Origin: Rachicladosporium sp. CCFEE 5018 | Lineage: Eukaryota; Ascomycota; Dothideomycetes; Cladosporiales; Cladosporiaceae | NCBI GenBank assembly: GCA_002077045.2 | Contig: KZ111144.1 | Coordinates: 1,411,439-1,475,438 of the forward strand | Length of the DNA: 64,000 bases | Direction: 5' to 3' | Shown: piece after piece, positions 31,721 to 43,835 of the stretch | Layout of the letters: every line of letters starts with the position of its first letter | How positions within the stretch are numbered: position 1 is the stretch's first letter | Program-made: the position numbers and the translations under genes | The notes under the pieces: generated by a model | What the model was told of the DNA's origin: nothing | Databases searched by the model: none | Seen by the model: the letters and a program-made list of their open reading frames with translations, nothing else

Positions 31721-32527
31721 TCATCGATCCGCGGTAGGGCACTCGATTTGTGGAGCCAGAGTTCCCATCACGATGCTATGGACCCTGCTGATCCACGGCG
31801 CCCTCTCCTCAGCCGTCCGATAGTCGCCAGGTCGCTTCCGATACTCCTTATCAGTGGTCCACATCTCGAAGCTCCTGAGATCGAGCGCTTCGAGTCCATG
31901 AACTCCCATCAACCGATGATCCCGATTAGATTCCGAATTTACGGTCCGACCAGCCGTGTCATCGTCCGTATAGTCGTTTCCGACCAGCTCAACGTAAAGA
32001 TTTAGATGCCTTAGGTGTGCTAGTCTCGTGATAGTGTCTTGATTGATGACATGGCTCCAAGTGAGCTGGTGATAGATATCGCATAGCGTAATCGTACGCA
32101 ATGCCTCTTGTTGCCATGGTGCCAAGCGGCTGCACAAGCGCTCCAGGATAATGCGGTCGCTACAGACCAGTTCTGCGCTCTCAAACACCAGTTTCGAAGC
32201 CTCGGCATACACCACCCTGCATGTCAGCAGAATTGATAGCGTAGCCTGGAGGGCGCGACTATTCTCCAAGGTGCGGCATTGCCGGTGGCGAACTTCAAAG
32301 GGACTGCGCTTGCCGTTCGGGGCGAGGGAGTTCGCTTTGTCTGAAAATGCGGCCGTGCACAGCGCACTGCGGAACTTGCGCAGGGTTGAGGGGTGGCTCG
32401 AGAAGACGTGACCGACATGGATCGTTTGCAAGAAGATGTGGTGCCATATTTGGAGGCGTATATCTGTAGGCAGAGCCAGGAGCCTGGAAGGTGACCCTGG
32501 GGTCGACGTGGTGTTTGCTGAGTCCAT
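31721..32527 (-). CDS. LPxDIRxxIW-family protein, paralog 3, second copy
   Basis: 268 aa, starting MDSANTTSTPGSPSRLLALP. It has the same motifs as 15153-15905 (TDIRLQIWHHIF, LLTCRVVYAEASKLVF, LAPWQQEALRTITLCD, HLNLYVELVGNDYTDDD). It is 18 residues longer, owing to a short internal insertion after TIHVGH and a slightly longer C-terminus (LAPQIECPTADR). Intact. Function unknown. Confidence 0.7.
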   Translation of the reverse strand: MDSANTTSTPGSPSRLLALPTDIRLQIWHHIFLQTIHVGHVFSSHPSTLRKFRSALCTAAFSDKANSLAPNGKRSPFEVRHRQCRTLENSRALQATLSILLTCRVVYAEASKLVFESAELVCSDRIILERLCSRLAPWQQEALRTITLCDIYHQLTWSHVINQDTITRLAHLRHLNLYVELVGNDYTDDDTAGRTVNSESNRDHRLMGVHGLEALDLRSFEMWTTDKEYRKRPGDYRTAEERAPWISRVHSIVMGTLAPQIECPTADR

Positions 32528-33022
32528 GGTCCTCGAAAACTTGACTGGTCAACATGGTTTGTTTACATTGTGCTGGAACGTGTGGTCAAACAGTGTTCGA
32601 AGAGACACAAACCTACCTCGACGACCTCGAGTCGCAGTCGCGGAACTCCAGCTAGCACACGGTGGCAAGGGGGAGTGATGTTCGCTGGTTCAGATTGCGA
32701 GCATGACCTTCACCAAAACCCGGGTGACAACGACCTGTCTCGACAGACTCGTGTTCAGTCAGTCACTGTTGCATGTGTGTCGATGAGTGCACAAACACAA
32801 TGCCCGCTTTGGTGTCCAATGACCTTGGGGATGATGCCTGAGGTCAGAAACAAACGCGAGTAGTTCGCGCTAGTGCTCGGGTCGGAGGTGTGGCGGTTGC
32901 TATGAGCGGGGGCATCAACATCGAAGGTGCCCGCCAAGACAAACGACTACTCGAACATCCCTACCACACCATGTCGAATACATCGCGATAGCATCTTGCA
33001 TCCTCCAGGCAAATAGACCACG
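32528..33022. other. Divergent promoter, second copy
   Basis: 495 bp equivalent to 15906-16411. Conserved blocks are interrupted by small indels. No gene seen. Confidence 0.5.
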
Positions 33023-35114
33023 ATGGAGCCTCCAAGCGCATTCCGCTTCCCTCCGCGCGACCTTCAACAACCGCTCCTCCCACTCTCCCCCGAACGCGTA
33101 AACAGCCGCCCATCGACAACACGAAGTGGAAGAATAGACCGCGACCCAGACCACATCTCGGACGCCAAATCTCATCTCGTCTCCCAGTCGTGCTCTCCAG
33201 TGCGGAAAGCGAATCTCTTCGCCGACTATGCGCCTCTACACACCACTCCAACAAAGTCTTCAGCGTTTGGCCCCGGCAACCTGCCCCAATCACCCTCGCT
33301 CCCCGAGTTCACGGCGCTGCGGACAGCCCATGTACGGACTAACAGTGACGTGCAAGGATTGGTGAAGCGATTCGAAACTCTGGATGTGAGGGACAAGGAT
33401 GGCGAGGTTAGTGCGCTTAGGAAGCGCGCTGAGAGGGCGGAGATGGAACTCCGGAGGGCACAGGTTGGGAGGGAAGAGGCTGAGAGTGAGGGGAGGAAGC
33501 TGAGGCAGGAGGTGAAGGAGTTGCAAGAGAGGGATAGGCGGTGGGCGAGGAGGTTGGAGAAGGTGGAGGTCAGCCAGCATACTCCATGGGATAGAGAACT
33601 ATGGAGACTGACTCAACGTGTAGGCCGACGCGAAGCAAGACAGGCTGACCGCTGAGAAGACTGCAGAGAACTTCCAGCACGCTATGCGGAAGAAGCAATC
33701 GGAGGTACTGAAATCTGGCCAAAGGGTCCTCGATTTGCAAACGGAATTTCACAAGTGTCAGAAGAAGCTGGAGGTCAGTAAGATGGAACAAGCGCGATGT
33801 GTGGAGAAGGCGCAAAGGAGCGCAGAGGAGGCGATGGATGCAAAGAATGCGCTGAGCATCAGAATCGCGGAGTATGCTAAGCTTGAGGCGCACTGCCAAA
33901 CTGCGGAGCGGGAGAACGAGGTGCTGAAGATCAGAATGGACGAGCGACAGTTGGCCGAAGCGGCAGCAGAGGGTGCGATCGCTTTGCCCGGCGGTATGGA
34001 CGAGGACGAAGATCTACTTGCTTCGCCGCGGAAGGCTGCGTCGCCTAGGAAGCTGCTGATGCGCTCGCCTCTGTCTGACGATAAGGAGAACATGGGCATC
34101 GTCACTAAGAAGATGGTGGAGGTCAAGCAATGGCAGGATGAAGTCGAGCAGGAGAGGATGAAGAGGGAGTCTGCCGAAGACATGGTCGACTTCCTCCGCA
34201 TGGAATGCGCGTTCCAATGCTGCGATTGCGCTCTTGCGGCTAAGCATGGCCGGACTGCAGCGATCACCATGGACGAAATTCTTGAGTCCTCGATGCAAAG
34301 AATTCGGGCAGACATGCAAAGAGCGTTCAGTTTGCCGGCTTCTGGGCGCGATATCGATATGGATGCGGACATGCAACAGCATAAGAAGCGTGACGCGCCC
34401 GTAGGGCAGCATGTGGGATATACGCCGGAAAGAGTCGAGGATCTGACTGCTCTCGAGCACACGCGATCTGCACCAGACGAGCCAGAAGACCTCAGCATGA
34501 CTCTAGCCGGCGATGCTTGCGAGCCTGGCGCACCCGAGGAGACAGTAGCGAGGCACCCGACCCCTATGAACGACATGCCACAACACCCGGATGAAGCCAC
34601 GCGAGACCAGGAAGATCGTCACGACACGCCGTCCGAAGATAGTTACGTCCCTTCACCGGATCAAACGCCCTCAACGCCAACCCAAGACGCCCGCCCCTTC
34701 TCCCTCCGCACAATCACAACCACAACCCAAATCCCCATGCACTTCACCCCCCTCCGTAAACCCATCCACCCCGTCTACCCCGACAACGCCGAGAACATTG
34801 ACCCCGACTGCGCTGTGCTGGATGCGTATACGCCTGATCGTAGTGCAACCGACACTAGGACGCTGCCCTTTGACCGCGAAGCCGCCTTAGCAGCTATAGC
34901 CTACCGCCGCGGGCGCGCTAAGAGTCTCGCTAACGGGCACTTGACGCCGCGGAAACAGATGGTTGAGGGGTTGGGCGCGGGGCTGGGGGTTGAGGGCGGG
35001 AGGAGGGATGTTAGTGCGCCTGTGCTTGGACGGGGGAGAGTGGGGACTGCGAGTCCGGTGAAGGGGGGGAGTGTGGGGAGGGCCGGTGGGAGGGCCGGTG
35101 GAATGGGGATGTGA
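33023..35114 (+). CDS. Coiled-coil protein, second copy
   Basis: Two exons, join(33023..33568,33624..35114), 678 aa; 55-nt intron with GTCAGC donor and GTAG acceptor. Exon 1 is exactly as long as in the copy at 16412. The start of exon 2 (ADAKQDRLTAEKTAENFQHAM) is strongly diverged from the other copy, while the SPRKLLMRSPLSDDKEN and MECAFQCCDCAL segments are nearly identical, marking the parts under constraint. Confidence 0.75.
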
Positions 35115-35254
35115 GGTAGACATGGAGATGGGTAAGAGGTGGTGGGACCTTAGCGTGGCGTTCGGGGATGAGGCTAGACCAGGCTAGAGTGAGATTTGTA
35201 CAGAAGAACAGGTCTGCGATGCATCAGGCTCGCTGTTGTCTCATTGATACTCTC

Positions 35255-36217
35255 CTACTTCTTTCCCACCTGATCCTGCCACTTGAATTTCGGTGCAAAT
35301 CCCAACTCCTTCTTCGCCTTCTCAATACTCAGCAGCGTGTCGTTCTTCCCCTTCGTCCCCTCGAACTTGACCCCAGGGAAGCTATGTTTCACCAGCTCCT
35401 CATTTGGCGTCCGCATGCACGTGTCCTCAGCCGCAATAAGATACGGGTGATGACCCTTCTTGTCGCTTTCCAATGCTTTGGCAACCGCCTGCCCGCCGTC
35501 CCGCGCGTCAATGTAGCCCCAGCAGTTCCAGTATCTTTTCTTGGGGTCGTCTTGCCACGACTCGAAGCTCTCATACTCTTGAGGAAGCATCACGTTGCTA
35601 AACCGCAGCGAGATGATTTTGAGCGTCGGGTCCCAGCGCGTATACTGCTCTGCGATTGTTTCGCCCACGAGCTTGCTCAGACTATAAGCTGACTCTGGAT
35701 GCCGGGGCTCCTCTTCCGTGATTGGAAGGGAGGTGGGCATGTGTGGATCGAAGGGTATTCCGATCAGGGTTTCGGAGGAGGCGAGCACGACGTTCGTGAT
35801 GCGGAGCTTGCGGCAGGCTTCGAGGACGTTGTAGGTACTCATAGTATTCGTCCTAAACTGCCTACTAGCATTCGTCTGCCCTGGCGAGGGGATCGCAGCG
35901 AGGTGCACCACAGCGTCTATGCCGCTGTAGGCCATGTCCGTGGAGGTAAAGGTCTCGAGCACGGCGCCCATGTCTTCTAGGTCTATCTCGACGAGGCGGT
36001 AGGCGCCGTTGAGACCGGATTTGCCATCTTCGGAAATCCCTGCGGGGCGGCGTATGTCGACTGAGATTACCTCCCAGCCTTCGTCGGCAAGGTAGCGGAC
36101 TGTGGCGCGGCCGAGCTTGCCTGAGCCGCCGGTCACGATTACTCGCTTGGTGCGAGGGCCGCGTTTGGCTTCGCCGAGGGCGAGGTCTTGCGTGAAGGAG
36201 GCGGGTTGGGAGGCCAT
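35255..36217 (-). CDS. NAD-dependent epimerase/dehydratase, second copy
   Basis: 320 aa, same length as 18656-19618. TGGSGKLG and YSLSK motifs are intact. Amino-acid changes are confined to a handful of sites (for example KRVIVTG instead of KRCIVTG, VDIRRP instead of VDTRRP), while third positions differ more often, so both copies appear functional. Confidence 0.85.
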   Translation of the reverse strand: MASQPASFTQDLALGEAKRGPRTKRVIVTGGSGKLGRATVRYLADEGWEVISVDIRRPAGISEDGKSGLNGAYRLVEIDLEDMGAVLETFTSTDMAYSGIDAVVHLAAIPSPGQTNASRQFRTNTMSTYNVLEACRKLRITNVVLASSETLIGIPFDPHMPTSLPITEEEPRHPESAYSLSKLVGETIAEQYTRWDPTLKIISLRFSNVMLPQEYESFESWQDDPKKRYWNCWGYIDARDGGQAVAKALESDKKGHHPYLIAAEDTCMRTPNEELVKHSFPGVKFEGTKGKNDTLLSIEKAKKELGFAPKFKWQDQVGKK

Positions 36218-36861
36218 GATCGCGGATTTCTTGTGACGGAGACGGAGACGGAGAGTGGGTGAGAGGGAAGGTTCAAGGCAGAGAGAGGGAGAGAGGATTG
36301 GATTAAAGGAATGATGGGAGTCTTCTCCACTACACTACCCTGGTCAACGCGAATATGTTACCGCTCCTGATGTCATCTCAATGAGATCGGCTCCAAGAAG
36401 ATGAAAATGTCCACTCGGCTGTTGATGTTGGAGGGAGTGTCATCATTGCCGCTCTGTCTTTTCTCCGTGGTGTCTCTCAGCAAATGTTGAAGGCACTGTC
36501 ATGCTAGCAGCAACATCAGCCATCCTGTGAATTTGGCGACTGGGGATTGGTGCAAGTGTAGGTGATACCAAGAATCGTAATGAGACGTCTGTCAATGGCA
36601 GCGTATGGAATAATGCCACTGTTGTGTGGAGACACAGGGAAGTAGGCCACTCAATCGAGACAACATGAACATCTGTGGCGGACCCCACCATGCTCACCGC
36701 CCTGCCCCACGAAGTTCATTCTGCCGCGCAAATGAGACAACAGAAGTCAGAGCAATATCTTTTACACTGCCCAAACGCTGTCTAACACTCTTCTCTCATC
36801 CCGATCGTCTACTTTGAATCTCAAGTACCAGCCAGCCATACACACAAGCCCACAGTCCACC
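36218..36861. other. Divergent promoter, second copy
   Basis: 644 bp equivalent to 19619-20257, alternating highly conserved and diverged stretches. The part around 36540-36660 has little match to the other copy. No gene seen. Confidence 0.5.
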
Positions 36862-37427
36862 ATGTCGATTCCCACTTCCACCGCTGTCACAGAGTCCGCC
36901 GTCATCAAGGCGCCCCTCGCCCAAGTCTGGCACCACATCAAGCTGCAAGACTTCTCGAAGTTCTGGTCTGCTCTGGCGAAGTCAGAATATGTCAAGGGTG
37001 CATCTGAGGAGACTGATATTGTTAAGTGGAGTTTCAAGGATGGGACTGAGTTGGAGGTCAAGCAGGAGGAGCATTCGGTGTGCATCATTACACTCCACCG
37101 TTGAGAGCTGAGGAAATGGCTGACAGCGAGGCACGTGCAGACGATCAACCACTACATCACCTACAGCATCATCTCCTCGCAGCCAGCTCTGACGTTCTCG
37201 AGCGTCTTGAGCACGATCCGCTGCTGGGCTGTCACTAGTGGCGAGGCGGAGGGAAGCACGTATGTCGAGTGGACCGGGAACTTCAGCAGTGATGCGGATG
37301 CTGGTGAGTATACTGGTATGCCTCAATCTTTGATCATCGCTGACAATGAGCAGGTGTGATCCAGGACGCGAAGTACAAGCGTCGTGAGGCTCTCGCCGAC
37401 CTTGCCAAGGCGGCGTCGAAGAAGTGA
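36862..37427 (+). CDS. Bet v1/START-like (SRPBCC) protein, second copy
   Basis: Three exons, join(36862..37077,37141..37303,37354..37427), 150 aa, exon lengths identical to 20258-20822. The proteins are almost identical (one visible change, YSIISS versus YSVISS) although introns and third positions differ substantially, indicating strong purifying selection. Confidence 0.8.
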
Positions 37428-37956
37428 GGCGGTATGTTGAAAGAAGACTGCGTTACGAAGCATATACGTGAGAAATGAGGGCTACAATAGCCAAGCATGA
37501 CATGAAGAGGAATGTGTAAGATACCCAGAAGCAATGCATGAAAAAGCAGCTGCTCTAGCAGTTCGCCACCAGCATCACCCTGCAGTGATGTTCCCTCGTC
37601 CAAGACGCTGGAACTCCATGTGCGACTATCGACCAGGCTATGCTATGAACTGCGCTGCAAAGTCATCTGTACGAGCGGGACCCTTCGCCAGTAGCGAGCC
37701 ACCTTGGGATGTCTGTCAACAACGGAGCGCTTGCTCTTGTGATGACATCGTAGAAGCATGAGCATCTCCAATTCCTTGACGGAGGCGTAGGTACAGATGA
37801 GTATGCATCAATATCACATGCCAACCCTTCCACCGCGCGGCATCACATGCTCGCAACTCTCCTCAAGCAAACGCTCCCCTCCTCTCCTTCACCACTCCCT
37901 CACCACTCCCTCACCCTCACTGCTCCTAACTTCTCAACGAACACAACACATCCAGA
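37428..37956. other. Intergenic region with CT-rich leader, second copy
   Basis: 529 bp equivalent to 20823-21344; the 5' half is highly diverged and the 3' CT-rich leader well conserved. No gene seen. Confidence 0.5.
37891..37912 (+). repeat. 11-bp tandem repeat, two copies
   Basis: Two exact units of accactccctc; three units in the equivalent place at 21268-21300. Confidence 0.9.
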
Positions 37957-39018
37957 ATGCCGATCGTCACCCGCCGCACGCATCGCCAGCACCACTACCA
38001 CTCCAACGGCCGCGACTACCTCGCCTCCCTCCTCGACTGGCCTTCAGCCACCATCCTCGAAAATTTCCTCCGCTCCGACGCAGTCCGCCCGCACCTCCAA
38101 CATTGGGTACGGCTCTGCTACGAGACTCCACATCGCCTTCAAGAGGCCGTGGAGTGGATTAATACGGGGCCGAAGGGGTATTATTATCATCCTGATGATC
38201 TGGAGGAAGCTCTTCTGTTGGAGTGTTTGGGTCATGGCGTAGGCAAGGGAGAAGTGATGGGAGATGAAGAGAGATGGAGTGAAGAGGACGCGGAGACTAG
38301 GGAGTGGGTTACGATGGAGCTTTGGGCTAGGACGATTTGGAGAACTGTGCAAGACTGCTCGAAAACAGGTGGGTGGATGGAAGGTAGGAGGGAAGTTGAG
38401 ACTTACGGCTTCGTGAGTGAGGTGCTTTGCGTCGTTTTTCACTCATTGGCTTTCCGGGGGAAGGTCAGCTGTTACTGGGGTATTATTGTTGGAGAAAGCA
38501 GGAAGGAGCAGAGCGAGTGGGAGGATGGAAGAGAGGCTTGGGAGCAGACGTTCGGGGAGCCCTTTCCCAGTGCGGAGGATGAGGAGGTGATGGACGTTGA
38601 GAGTGAGGGTACCGGATGTGAAGTGGGGAATGGGGTTATGGCGAAGACTCTGTCGGGATTGAGCGAGGCTTCGACCGAGATGGACGAGCCAGGAACCCTG
38701 GGTACTGATGCTTTGCCCCACGAAGCTGTAGTCGATGAGCTACCTTCGCCTGCCAATCCAGCCGCAACTATCGAGGAATGGCGCGATGGCGTCGAGAGAC
38801 TGACACCCGATCTGGCTGAATTCGACGATCTGGCAGCGATATTGAACCAGCCTGACGATGAACCTGAGACTGTTCGGCCATGTGAGCCCATCACGCCAGT
38901 AAGTGTAGGGAAGGTTCGGCGAGAAATCAAGAGGCCGGATTTGGACGCTCGAGGGAGTGGACTCGCGACACCGCGGTCGCTTGTTGTGGGGGGGAGGGTG
39001 CTGCGGGCGAGGGGGTGA
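37957..39018 (+). CDS. Unknown 353-aa protein, intact copy
   Basis: Single exon. N-terminus MPIVTRRTHRQHHYHSNGRD, then a helical region (ILENFLRSDAVRPHLQHW, YETPHRLQEAVEWINTGPKG), a Trp/Glu-rich middle (MELWARTIWRTVQDC), an acidic disordered stretch (SAEDEEVMDVESEG) and a basic C-terminus (RREIKRPDLDARGSGLATPR). No known domain recognised. The other copy (21345-22405) is frameshifted. Both share the CT-rich 5' leader, so expression is plausible. Confidence 0.65.
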   Translation: MPIVTRRTHRQHHYHSNGRDYLASLLDWPSATILENFLRSDAVRPHLQHWVRLCYETPHRLQEAVEWINTGPKGYYYHPDDLEEALLLECLGHGVGKGEVMGDEERWSEEDAETREWVTMELWARTIWRTVQDCSKTGGWMEGRREVETYGFVSEVLCVVFHSLAFRGKVSCYWGIIVGESRKEQSEWEDGREAWEQTFGEPFPSAEDEEVMDVESEGTGCEVGNGVMAKTLSGLSEASTEMDEPGTLGTDALPHEAVVDELPSPANPAATIEEWRDGVERLTPDLAEFDDLAAILNQPDDEPETVRPCEPITPVSVGKVRREIKRPDLDARGSGLATPRSLVVGGRVLRARG

Positions 39019-39285
39019 TAGTGTCCAATGATAACCTGCGTGTCTTTGCTCTCCCGCGAGGATAGGACGACCTTGTGCTTCTACAATGGGCGTCCGAGAT
39101 TGGTTCGCAGCCAGTACGCTTTGCGCAGTGATTGTTTGGAGGACCAGGCGCAGAACACTGGCACGGTAGTCGAGATGTCTGCAGCATAGCAAAGATGGCT
39201 TGGCGACTAGGTAGGATATAGTAGAACCTCGCCAGTCTATAGATCAAGGTACACCACTCTTCGGGTTCTATACCAAGCCTCACAC

Positions 39286-40932
39286 TCACAAATTGTACTT
39301 AAACCTCGGATCGTCATCCCCCAAATCATCCGCATCCGGCCCTTCGAGAAGATGATCCCTCTGCCCACTAGCCTTCTTCTTGTTCTGCCCCACAAGGTAA
39401 AAGTACATCGCCACCGTCATCACACCCGTCATCAGCAAAAGCGCCAAACTGACTCCATAGCCCGTCTTGTAGCGCGGCGCCTCCTTGACGAGGAAGATGT
39501 TACTCGCCACGATCCCGCCGGCGTTACCCCAGCCGATCTGCGCCGCGGAGGCGAAGGCACGCTTGTAGTGACCACCGGTATTATTCATTAGCCAGGATAC
39601 GGAGATGGGTTGGACGATGTAGCCTGCGCCCACGAGACAGAAGAGGGCGAAGTACTTCGCTCCTACTGGCAGACCTGTCTGGGCGAGGAGGATGATGTAG
39701 CCTACAGAGCCAACTGTAACGCCTAGTAGGACGAAGCCGAAGCGGTGCCGGACTTTGTCGCTGATGTAGCAGACTGAAAGGCAGATTACTGCGGCCACGG
39801 CGTAGATCGGTATGCTCATTACTTGGGCGCGGACGGCGGTGTAGCCCATTTCGACGAGGATGGAGGGGATGAAAAAGTTGGTGGCGTAGTTTGTGTTGAC
39901 TATGCCGAAGAACATGAGCGTGCTGTACAGTCCATTAGCTTTTGACATGCCAACAGCCTCGGCGTAAATACGTACCCAATCCAGATCTTCCAGTCGCTGA
40001 ACACACGCTTGGTATTCCAGCGATCCATCTTCGCACTTTCGGCACGGTCGATTGAGAGGCGAGCAAGCAGACAGGCGCGCTCCTCGTCATTCAAGAATTT
40101 GGCTTCATGTGGCCAGTCGACCAAGAGGAATGGCATGGCCATGGCGACTACAGTCGTGACGAGACCTTCAATGATGAAGATCCATCGCCAGGCGAGCCAG
40201 CCACGTGTACCGTTTAGACCCGAGGCGATGGCATATGCTAGCAGACCACCGAATGCGCTGCAAGCATGTCAGTGACCAAGCTCCGGGGCGAACGGGTAAG
40301 GTACGGATCCACTCACCCAGCGACAATTCCGGAGGTGTACCACCAGCTGAGTCGCTTCGGCAGTTCGAACCGTTTGTAGTACATGCTAATCAAGTAGATC
40401 GATCCTGGGCCAAGTCCAGCTTCGAAGATACCAGGAGAAAGCGTACCGCGACTAGCTGAGGGTAGGTCTGCACAAAGCCCATGCACATGTTCATGATGCC
40501 TGCCGAAGTCAGTATGTAGGTGGGTGGTGTACTACTCAAGGTGAACTCACCACAGCCAAATAGCAACGCACTAAGCCAGATGCTAGGCCTCAGCTTCTTC
40601 ATAACCAAGTTGCTTGGTATTTCCAATAGTATGAATGGGATGAAGAGGATAAGAAGTGCGACGTTGTAGTTCGTTCCCCGGAGATCGATGTCTTTCGCCA
40701 TGCCTTGAATCTTGGCATTTCCTATGTTCACGCGATCGAGGAACGATAGCATAAAGAGAAGCAGGATAGGTGGAAGCACGCGAAGGTCGCATTTGCGCAC
40801 AACTCTTCGTTCGAGTGCGGGATCGATGTGGTGTTGGTGTTCGACCGGGAGCGAGGTGTCTGAGCCCAGGGACGCTGTGAACTTTGACTTCTCGTCCTCT
40901 GCCGTAAGAGGCACTGGCAAAGCTTCCGACAT
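39286..40932 (-). pseudogene. MFS transporter (allantoate permease type), second copy, frameshifted
   Basis: Exons equivalent to the copy at 22790-24441: 39286..39922, 39976..40257, 40317..40499, 40551..40932. Exon lengths match exactly except the second exon in transcript order (40317..40499), which is 183 instead of 184 nt: one base is missing near 40431-40433 (ataccagg versus ataccgagg). The frame leaves the family sequence after AVRFLL and stops within about 15 residues, cutting the protein to about four membrane segments. Splice sites and the rest of the frame are intact, so it is either a recent null allele or an assembly error. Confidence 0.75.
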
Positions 40933-42522
40933 CTTCGTAATGTGCTCAACGGTGTAGGAATGAAAATACCGCCAGTGGCTATGATCCTTCCGTTCTCCGA
41001 CTCCAAATACGATTGACGAAAGAAAGATCAAGGTGTGCAGCGGAAGGCAAGGATTGCGTACCTCAGAAGTATATGAAGTCGCAGATTGCCTAGCGGGTGT
41101 AACGCAAGCGGCGGCAGTTACTAGAGCTCACCCGTAGCCCGCAGCTCCAAGCTGCCGCGCCGCAATCATCGCATAGATACTGGCAGTGAGCTCGCGTATG
41201 TCACGGCACGTGAGAGCCGGCTCGCCATGTGGAAGCCAACGGTGAACCCTGTCATCGTGAGACCGGGAGCCCTCATGCTAGCTCTGTCACTGGGATGCAG
41301 ACTCGTTCCAAGCGCTGCATATGAGCTAATCGGCTGGGGACATTGCGATGCCCCACGCGCGTTGATTCAATTTCATGATCCGCATGTGCCAGGCTCTCAA
41401 CGGGTACTGCAGCACCATCCACCATCGGCGAGCGAATTGTCATTCGCTGCACGTCGGAGCATTGCTTTGTGCTCGAGTCTCTCGACAGGGTTTTCCGAGC
41501 TCAACACGATACATGGCTGTGCCTACGTTGGCCTGAAGATCATCGACGTGGAGATGCTTCACTGGCATTGCTGTACCTGCAGAGGTGACGTGTGCGGCGT
41601 CTGAGCACTGGACACGGTGAGCGGTCCCCAGTGCCACGAAAGGCGATGATCGCCGCATCTGCGATCGGTGAAGCATGTTAGATGTCCATCCCACTCATGT
41701 AATTGCACGCAATCAAGAGGAAGCTTGGCGAGAGGTGCGAATAAAGACTAGGCTTCGAAAAATCCCGGTCGCCCCGTCGTCCCCTGGAGTCATCCCGCTG
41801 TTGACAAGGCTCGTGCCAGCTGCCGAGAGATCTGACTTGCCAGCCCGTGTCATTGCGAGTCAGCTACATTGTGCGATCGACGCTGCATATACCATCGCCA
41901 GCACTGCCAATTGGTCCGGCGAGAGGCATTGCAGACGCTGCGTCACTCACTTGCCCCGATGGGAATCGCGCCGTCGATAGTCTGTTCCTCCGGACTAGAC
42001 TCCCGGCCTTCCACTACCGACACTGCGGTTCTGCAGGATCGCTTGCGGTCTCGGGCTGGTTGAGAGAGTACGCGCTGGGCGTGGCATTGCGATGGTACTC
42101 TCCGACCTGCGAGCACTGTGCCCCCGCGAAGCGTTTGAACCTGCTTGAGCCCTGTTCTCTGCTCCCTCGTCTGTTTGAAATAAGCAAGCACGGTCAGTGC
42201 TCTGAAGTTCTCGAACGGAGCATGTACCGTCACAGCGCTACGATCGTCGCGAACATGGCGCTATGCTCTCGCCTGACGGTGTGTACTTTGGGGTGCTGCT
42301 ACTACGCCATTCGCTTTGGTGTCTGTAGGATCGTTCTGCATCGAGATAGTGCTTGAGCAACAACTACAAAAGGCCTTTCAAAGATACTCGCCTATTCTGT
42401 TTCTTGAAGCGGCACTCGAGCTTCTTGATTACGGCTGGGAGTCTCTTTCGTCTCAGTTTTGAAGGGACGCATGTCACACTCTGATCTGGTGTCAACACAG
42501 TGCACGCTTCGATGCATGCAGG
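40933..42522. other. Long intergenic region, second copy
   Basis: 1.59 kb equivalent to 24442-26033, nearly the same length and, in its second half, unusually similar. Frames open here (41847-42356) correspond to those rejected in the first copy. Confidence 0.5.
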
Positions 42523-43835
42523 ATGGCTGTCACGGCACCCTTGATATCCAATCCAGCGGAAAACCGCGGACCAGTCCTCATCGTCTGGTTTGTGGCATTT
42601 GTGTGCGTTGCGCTTGCGTTCATCGGGCTGCGCCTGGCTATCCGCATACACCGACAGCTCCTGGGCTGGGTAGGGCGAGCGTTGAAGAGGTCAATTCCTA
42701 TGAGCGAACAGCTAATAGCGACTGCAGGACGACTTGACGATTGTGCTAGCCTCCATTGCATCAATCGCGCAGACGATCTTCGTCGGCATCGCTGTTCACC
42801 ATGGATACGGCAGGCACATTGGCGATATCTCGAAGCCTGAGCTGAAGAAAGCCCAATTCTGGTTCTATATCTGTCAAATATGCTACAAATGCGTCATATG
42901 GCCGACAAAGATATCTATCCTCTTGATGTACCTTCGGATCTTCGGCGACACGCCCTCGATACGAGCATATGGAATGAAGTTTCGCCACCTGGCATTGGGA
43001 CTGATGGCGGTCGTAGTGATGATCTTCGTCGCAACGTCGGCCGTCGGAGTCTTCGCTTGTACGCCTGTACGGTTCTCTTGGGATAAGTCCATAGCGGGTG
43101 GGCATTGCGTACAGCAGATCCCTTGGTGGTACTCGTATGCTGCGTTGAACATCTCGACGGACATCGCAATTCTTGCGCTACCAATACCACTCATTCACGG
43201 TCTGATGCAGATCAAGAAGCGACAGAAGCTGATATTGACTGGAATATTCTTGCTAGGGGGATTGTGAGTGGTCTCTGTTTCCCGTGACGGGACTAGGACT
43301 AATGTTGTGCAGCGTCTGTGTAGTCACGATCGTACGCATGACCACGCTTAAGACTGGCTCAGGCGCCGCAGACCCGACCTACAATGGAGTTGACACCCTG
43401 CAGTGGACTGGCGTGGAGACCAATGTTGGCCTCATATGTGCCTGTCTGCCTCTCCTTCGTCCGGTGCTCAACCGCGTCATCCCCTGGTTCGGTCAACGGA
43501 CCGTGGCAGGGACCTACAACCGTCCGACAGGTCAAGCAGCTGTACCATATCATTCGAACAGTGCAGAGCGTAAGCAGCGCGCCACAACGAACGATCGAAG
43601 TTCATGGCAGAAGTGGACTACGCAAGGTGACACGATGATCTTGAACGATATTTCTACGCATGGGCCGGAGAGTAGGAGCAGCAGTCAAGTGGGCATCACA
43701 GATGGGATCTTCAAGAAGGTGGATGTCGAGACTAAGGTTGAGAACCTGTATGATCAAGAGAATGAACGTGATCGGGAGCATGACAGAAGGGAGGTGCAAA
43801 TGTCGAGGGCTACGGAGATGAGAAATGTTGTGTGA
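42523..43835 (+). CDS. PTH11-like integral membrane protein, second copy
   Basis: Three exons, join(42523..42669,42728..43263,43313..43835), 401 aa, exon lengths identical to 26034-27346. WDDLTIV junction, CTPVRFSWD and GGHC are intact. The second intron ends in CAG here. Few amino-acid changes (for example LALPIPLI versus LALPMPLI); the introns differ more than the exons. Confidence 0.85.
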
